Of a DNA stretch of 64,000 bases, positions 60,738-64,000 are shown piece after piece. The notes under the pieces were generated by a model, which worked only from the letters and a program-made list of their open reading frames with translations, made no database searches and had not been told where the DNA came from. Both the position numbers and the translations under genes were made by a program. Position 1 is the stretch's first letter; each line of letters opens with the position of its first letter. Where the stretch lies: assembly GCF_910592395.1 (NCBI RefSeq), contig NC_088319.1, forward strand, positions 13,392,001 through 13,456,000. The letters are read 5' to 3'. Origin of the DNA: Lineus longissimus (taxonomy: Eukaryota; Nemertea; Pilidiophora; Heteronemertea; Lineidae).

Positions 60738-63328
60738 ATGATGCTAACTGAATTAGTTAACAGTAAAGAAGACTTTAGAATACTTCTTGTGGAAGGTATG
60801 AATAGGCCCTACAGGCGAGCCTCGCGCACAGTTTACACTTCAGTGCCAACTTGTCATGCCAATGCAGCAATGCTGCAGTGGCCAGTGCAATCAGCAATGG
60901 TACCAACTGTCTATATTCAATCCCTCACAGGCACGTGAAAATAAGAAGAGCTCAACTCGATAGCCCTCTCCCAATTGATTGGTGACATAGAGTAGCACAC
61001 CCTGTCTACCCCTGCCTGGCCTAGTCCTAAAGTCACCGTCGGGTGTGTTTCCTGTCGATTGGCACCAATGCATAGGCCCTTTGAAACGGGCCTTTGCTTT
61101 GCCTTTGCCAGATAATGAGTGTACTGGGTGTGCCACAAAATTTCTAGTTCAAGGTTGTTGATTTCATAATTCATTATCAATCCGTACTGTGTCGCCAAGA
61201 TGTCATTCTTACGGTCTTACAGTCGCTCTTGCTAATGACAAATTATATTTTTAAGCCAAGTTCATCAGAAAAGCATTAATGAGGAAGGGTTTACTTTTGA
61301 ATGTGTTTTGTTTTCAGATTCTATCCACCTTTCTGGTCGAGGCTTGTTGAAAGCATTCATCCAGCAGCTGGCTTCAAGGTGTGTGTGAGAGCAATCTTTC
61401 TTGATAATTACTGGCGACTTAATAGTAAACCTAGAGTTGGAGAGAGAAAATATAATCCAAATTAGCCAGAAATCATCAACACAAAGAGTCAGTTCTTTAT
61501 CTATGACTATATTGCTTTCAGGGTGGATGAGGTTCATTATATCGGCTATGATATTCCTCCAGAAGCGATAATTGGTCGCCTTGAACAATGCGTACAATCG
61601 AGGTAAGATTGGTGTTGAGGAGAGATGAGACTTGTTTATTGAGTCATTTATCTGGTCATCCCAGCAGTTGAGACTGGCATCTAGAACAGTATTTTCAATT
61701 CTTGATAAATGAATTCGGAATTTAGAATGAAATACCTGTCATGTTTCATTTAGATTGGTGTGACCTAAAACTACTTGGTCGATTCAGTAAAGCTGTACAT
61801 TACTTAAATCGTGTTTTTCCCCCAGGATTGTGACCCATGACCTCTGCAGTGATGCCCATGGCTGGAATGGAGGAACGTTGAACTTGGACACCGACCTTAT
61901 GGCCCTTGTGTCAAAGAGGATCGGTCCTGGCGTAGAGACGGTCGCTATCGTCTTCGATTCTCTAAGCCCTCTTCTACTTCACAGGACAGCACAGTATACT
62001 TGTCAGACCATCAATTCATTGGCATACAGGAATGTAAAGAAAGGTATTATGATTTTGTATCGGGCATTTTCTTCTGTCAACCACCTGTTTTGGACCCTGA
62101 AGGACCTTGGGGAACATACAATAATATCCAAAATTCATATTTCAGGTATAACTGTAAAGCACCTGGTTGGCCTTGTCCATCGCGACCTCCACGATTCTTC
62201 AATTCTTGCACTGCTTGAGCATACAGCTACTACAATTCTTAATGTTGGTCAGCCGGAGCATTCGAACTTCACAGGGACCTGCCATGTGACGCAAAAGAAG
62301 GGTTCTGGAAAAATAACGAAAAAGGTGTGTTCTGTTGATGAATAGTGGCTCCGGTTACAGTGTTTGCCACTCAATTTTCTTTTGATGAGCTCAGATTTTT
62401 GTGGCCCTTTCACTACCACAGGGTTTTGGAAGTTTACTAAAACTCTTCATTCAGGATGTGTTATCCATCTTTCAGAAAGAATACTTCTCCTTAGATGCCA
62501 GTTGTCAGCTTTCCCACAGCCAGGAGGCGTCCATGGTGATAGCAGTGGAAAAATTAGCCACTGAAAGTAAAGAGGTAGGATTTGGACGACTAACTGAATT
62601 GTTCTTTTTTCTTTCAGTTAGACTTCATCTGACACTTTATACTCTATTACTGTATTGTTGTTGTCTTCAGCAGCTGCCTTTGACTGGTATGAAGTTATAT
62701 ATTGTAGTTTTGAAGGTACAATGTCATGTCACAAAAAAGTGACAAAGATAAATGTATTCAAATCATTCCAGCCTGACCCAGCTGCCAATTTGACATTCAA
62801 CTTGAGGCTAACCAGTGATGAAAAGGAAGCCAGGAGCCAAGTCAAACTGCCCTACACTCATCATGAGGAAAGGTAGGCTATGTTACTCTCTTTTATACGT
62901 GGTGTCTCAAAAAACATGACACATGACACACTTTCTACGTTTAATAAATTCTCTGCAAAATTACTTAATAAAAAAATTACTTACAATAAAAACTACATGT
63001 ACATGTAAATCAATTTAGTTAAAAGGCTACTGCCTGCATGTACTTCTGACTGTCTTCTACCTTCTGCTGTAGCTTGCTGATGTGTATATAGGCCTGTTGG
63101 TGCTCCTGGCAAGATCTCATGACTAGCTTCTGACTGGCAAAACCAGGAATAGGATTTGCATCTTTTCTCCTCGCCCTGTATGAGATTGTTTATATGTGTG
63201 ATTTGGGTTTGTGTTTCAGGAAAGAACAACTGCTTGGCAACCCACAAGAAACTGGAAAAATATTCTACCATCCGGATAAGGAGGACGACTTTGATGAAGA
63301 GGACCCAGATGATGACCTTGACATTTGA
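60738..63328 (+). CDS. ELP5: Elongator complex subunit ELP5
   Basis: Eight exons: 60738-60795, 61318-61378, 61522-61602, 61826-62043, 62146-62324, 62476-62574, 62772-62872, 63220-63328; all phases match, 301 aa. ELP5 is part of the RecA-like Elp4-Elp5-Elp6 ring of Elongator, which modifies the wobble uridine of tRNAs. Diagnostic blocks against human ELP5: ILLVEDSIHLSGRGLLKAF (human LVLLRDSVEWEGRSLLKAL), VAIVFDSLSPLLLHR, LVGLVHRDLHD, DPAANLTFNLRLTSDEKEAR (human DPTTHLTFNLHLSKKEREAR) and the acidic end EEDPDDDLDI, which is identical to human in its last eight residues. Two adjacent ATGs start the frame; the second (60741) matches the human start better. Intron 4 is 102 nt and stop-free in frame. 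For exon 6 an in-frame acceptor near 62420 is an alternative. Confidence 0.93.
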
Positions 63329-63744
63329 CCTTGAACTTTGCATTGTAGCCTTGTCATTGATAGAATATTGTAAGTACTCAGCTGCATTGCATCAAAAAAT
63401 AAATATAAATAATGAAATATCACATTCTCTATTGTTTATTCAACAGCATGGACTAAAGATAATTTGTCAAATATTCAGATTCAGACTTTGTGGAATTGCA
63501 GGAAGTAGAACTTCTGACTACAGGTGCATGAGGCTGTATTTCATTCCAGTTGTATTTATGTGCGTAGTTGCTGCCGAAGTCTTTCATTTCGATGCCTGTT
63601 GACATCTGAGAACAAGGGCATCCATTGGTCTTTGACTTAGGGTTTGTGATTGTCTCGCCCTCACCCCCACACTTTCCTCAGGTTGAGACTTGATGCGACA
63701 ATGGGGGTTGTGATTGCGAGCACTTTGACATTATATTTCCCTAG
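63329..63744 (+). other. ELP5 3' flank
   Basis: Probable 3' untranslated region. An AATAAA lies at 63398-63403, about 70 bp after the stop, and is the likely polyadenylation signal. Confidence 0.5.
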
Positions 63745-64000
63745 CTATCGGCCTGCGCATTCTTCTTCAAGCTCAACTCCCTGGGGGGCATACAGGCCAG
63801 CTCCCTCTTAGCGCTCTACCGAATCAGCATCTTCTTTCCGAAATTGTGGTGTGCAGGCTTAGTAGGATTTCTTTATCATTTCCATGGAGTGTTGAGAGGA
63901 GTTAAAAATTCATTTCAATCCTTTTGCTGCACTGCGGAAGTCAGCCCATGCACTTCAATTGATGGTAATGCTGAACACTGCTTCCTTTTTTTCTCTGCAA
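63745..64000 (+). CDS. Possible partial exon of an unrecognised membrane protein
   Basis: After a plausible acceptor (ttatatttccctag, exon from 63745) the plus strand is open for 85 codons to the end of the window. It begins LSACAFFFKLNSLGGIQASS, with a hydrophobic stretch LWCAGLVGFLYHF and a cysteine cluster. There is no ATG. I do not recognise it. The frame could be chance; the window ends before a donor can be seen. Confidence 0.25.

Overview
This is eukaryotic, intron-rich genomic DNA of about 64 kb. Coding exons are short, have GT..AG introns and strong metazoan homologies. The long introns and spacers are full of low-copy repeats and foldback elements. The frequent ACATGTA-type words, the tandem expansion of GT14 glycosyltransferases and the class A receptors suggest a marine invertebrate (a lophotrochozoan or a basal deuterostome). 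I cannot name the species from sequence alone. All gene models below were built by hand: splice sites were chosen so that phases agree across each junction and the joined protein stays open.

Region by region. 1-15.5 kb is mostly non-coding: a GACGGAC minisatellite, a ~200-bp unit repeated four times, and one convincing minus-strand exon of an unrecognised basic/proline-rich protein. 15.6-20.4 kb carries a small minus-strand WAP-domain gene. A 1,437-bp element with identical 444-bp terminal repeats and a GTTA target duplication lies in its predicted first intron. 20.4-24.3 kb is spacer with a 45-bp satellite. 24.3-42.3 kb holds three plus-strand copies of a core-2/I-branching type N-acetylglucosaminyltransferase (GT14, GCNT-like). 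Copies 1 and 2 are near-identical recent duplicates and copy 3 is older. Each copy has a short 5' coding exon far upstream that simple ORF finding misses. 42.9-47.6 kb holds two near-identical two-exon rhodopsin-type GPCRs. 48.6-49.1 kb is a decayed C2H2 zinc-finger remnant.

The last 15 kb is a housekeeping block: an 11-exon DDX19/Dbp5-type mRNA-export helicase (+), a UBXN10-like p97 adaptor (-, convergent with DDX19), and ELP5 (+), a subunit of Elongator. ELP5 is divergent from the UBXN10-like gene across about 320 bp. At the right edge an open, hydrophobic reading frame may be an exon of another gene.

The most distinctive content is mobile and structural: at least five different inverted-terminal elements. 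One has a demonstrable empty site in the paralogous intron of the neighbouring gene copy. Two members of one TACGGTGGC-ended foldback family have clean 6-bp target duplications. I found no RNA gene or CRISPR array.
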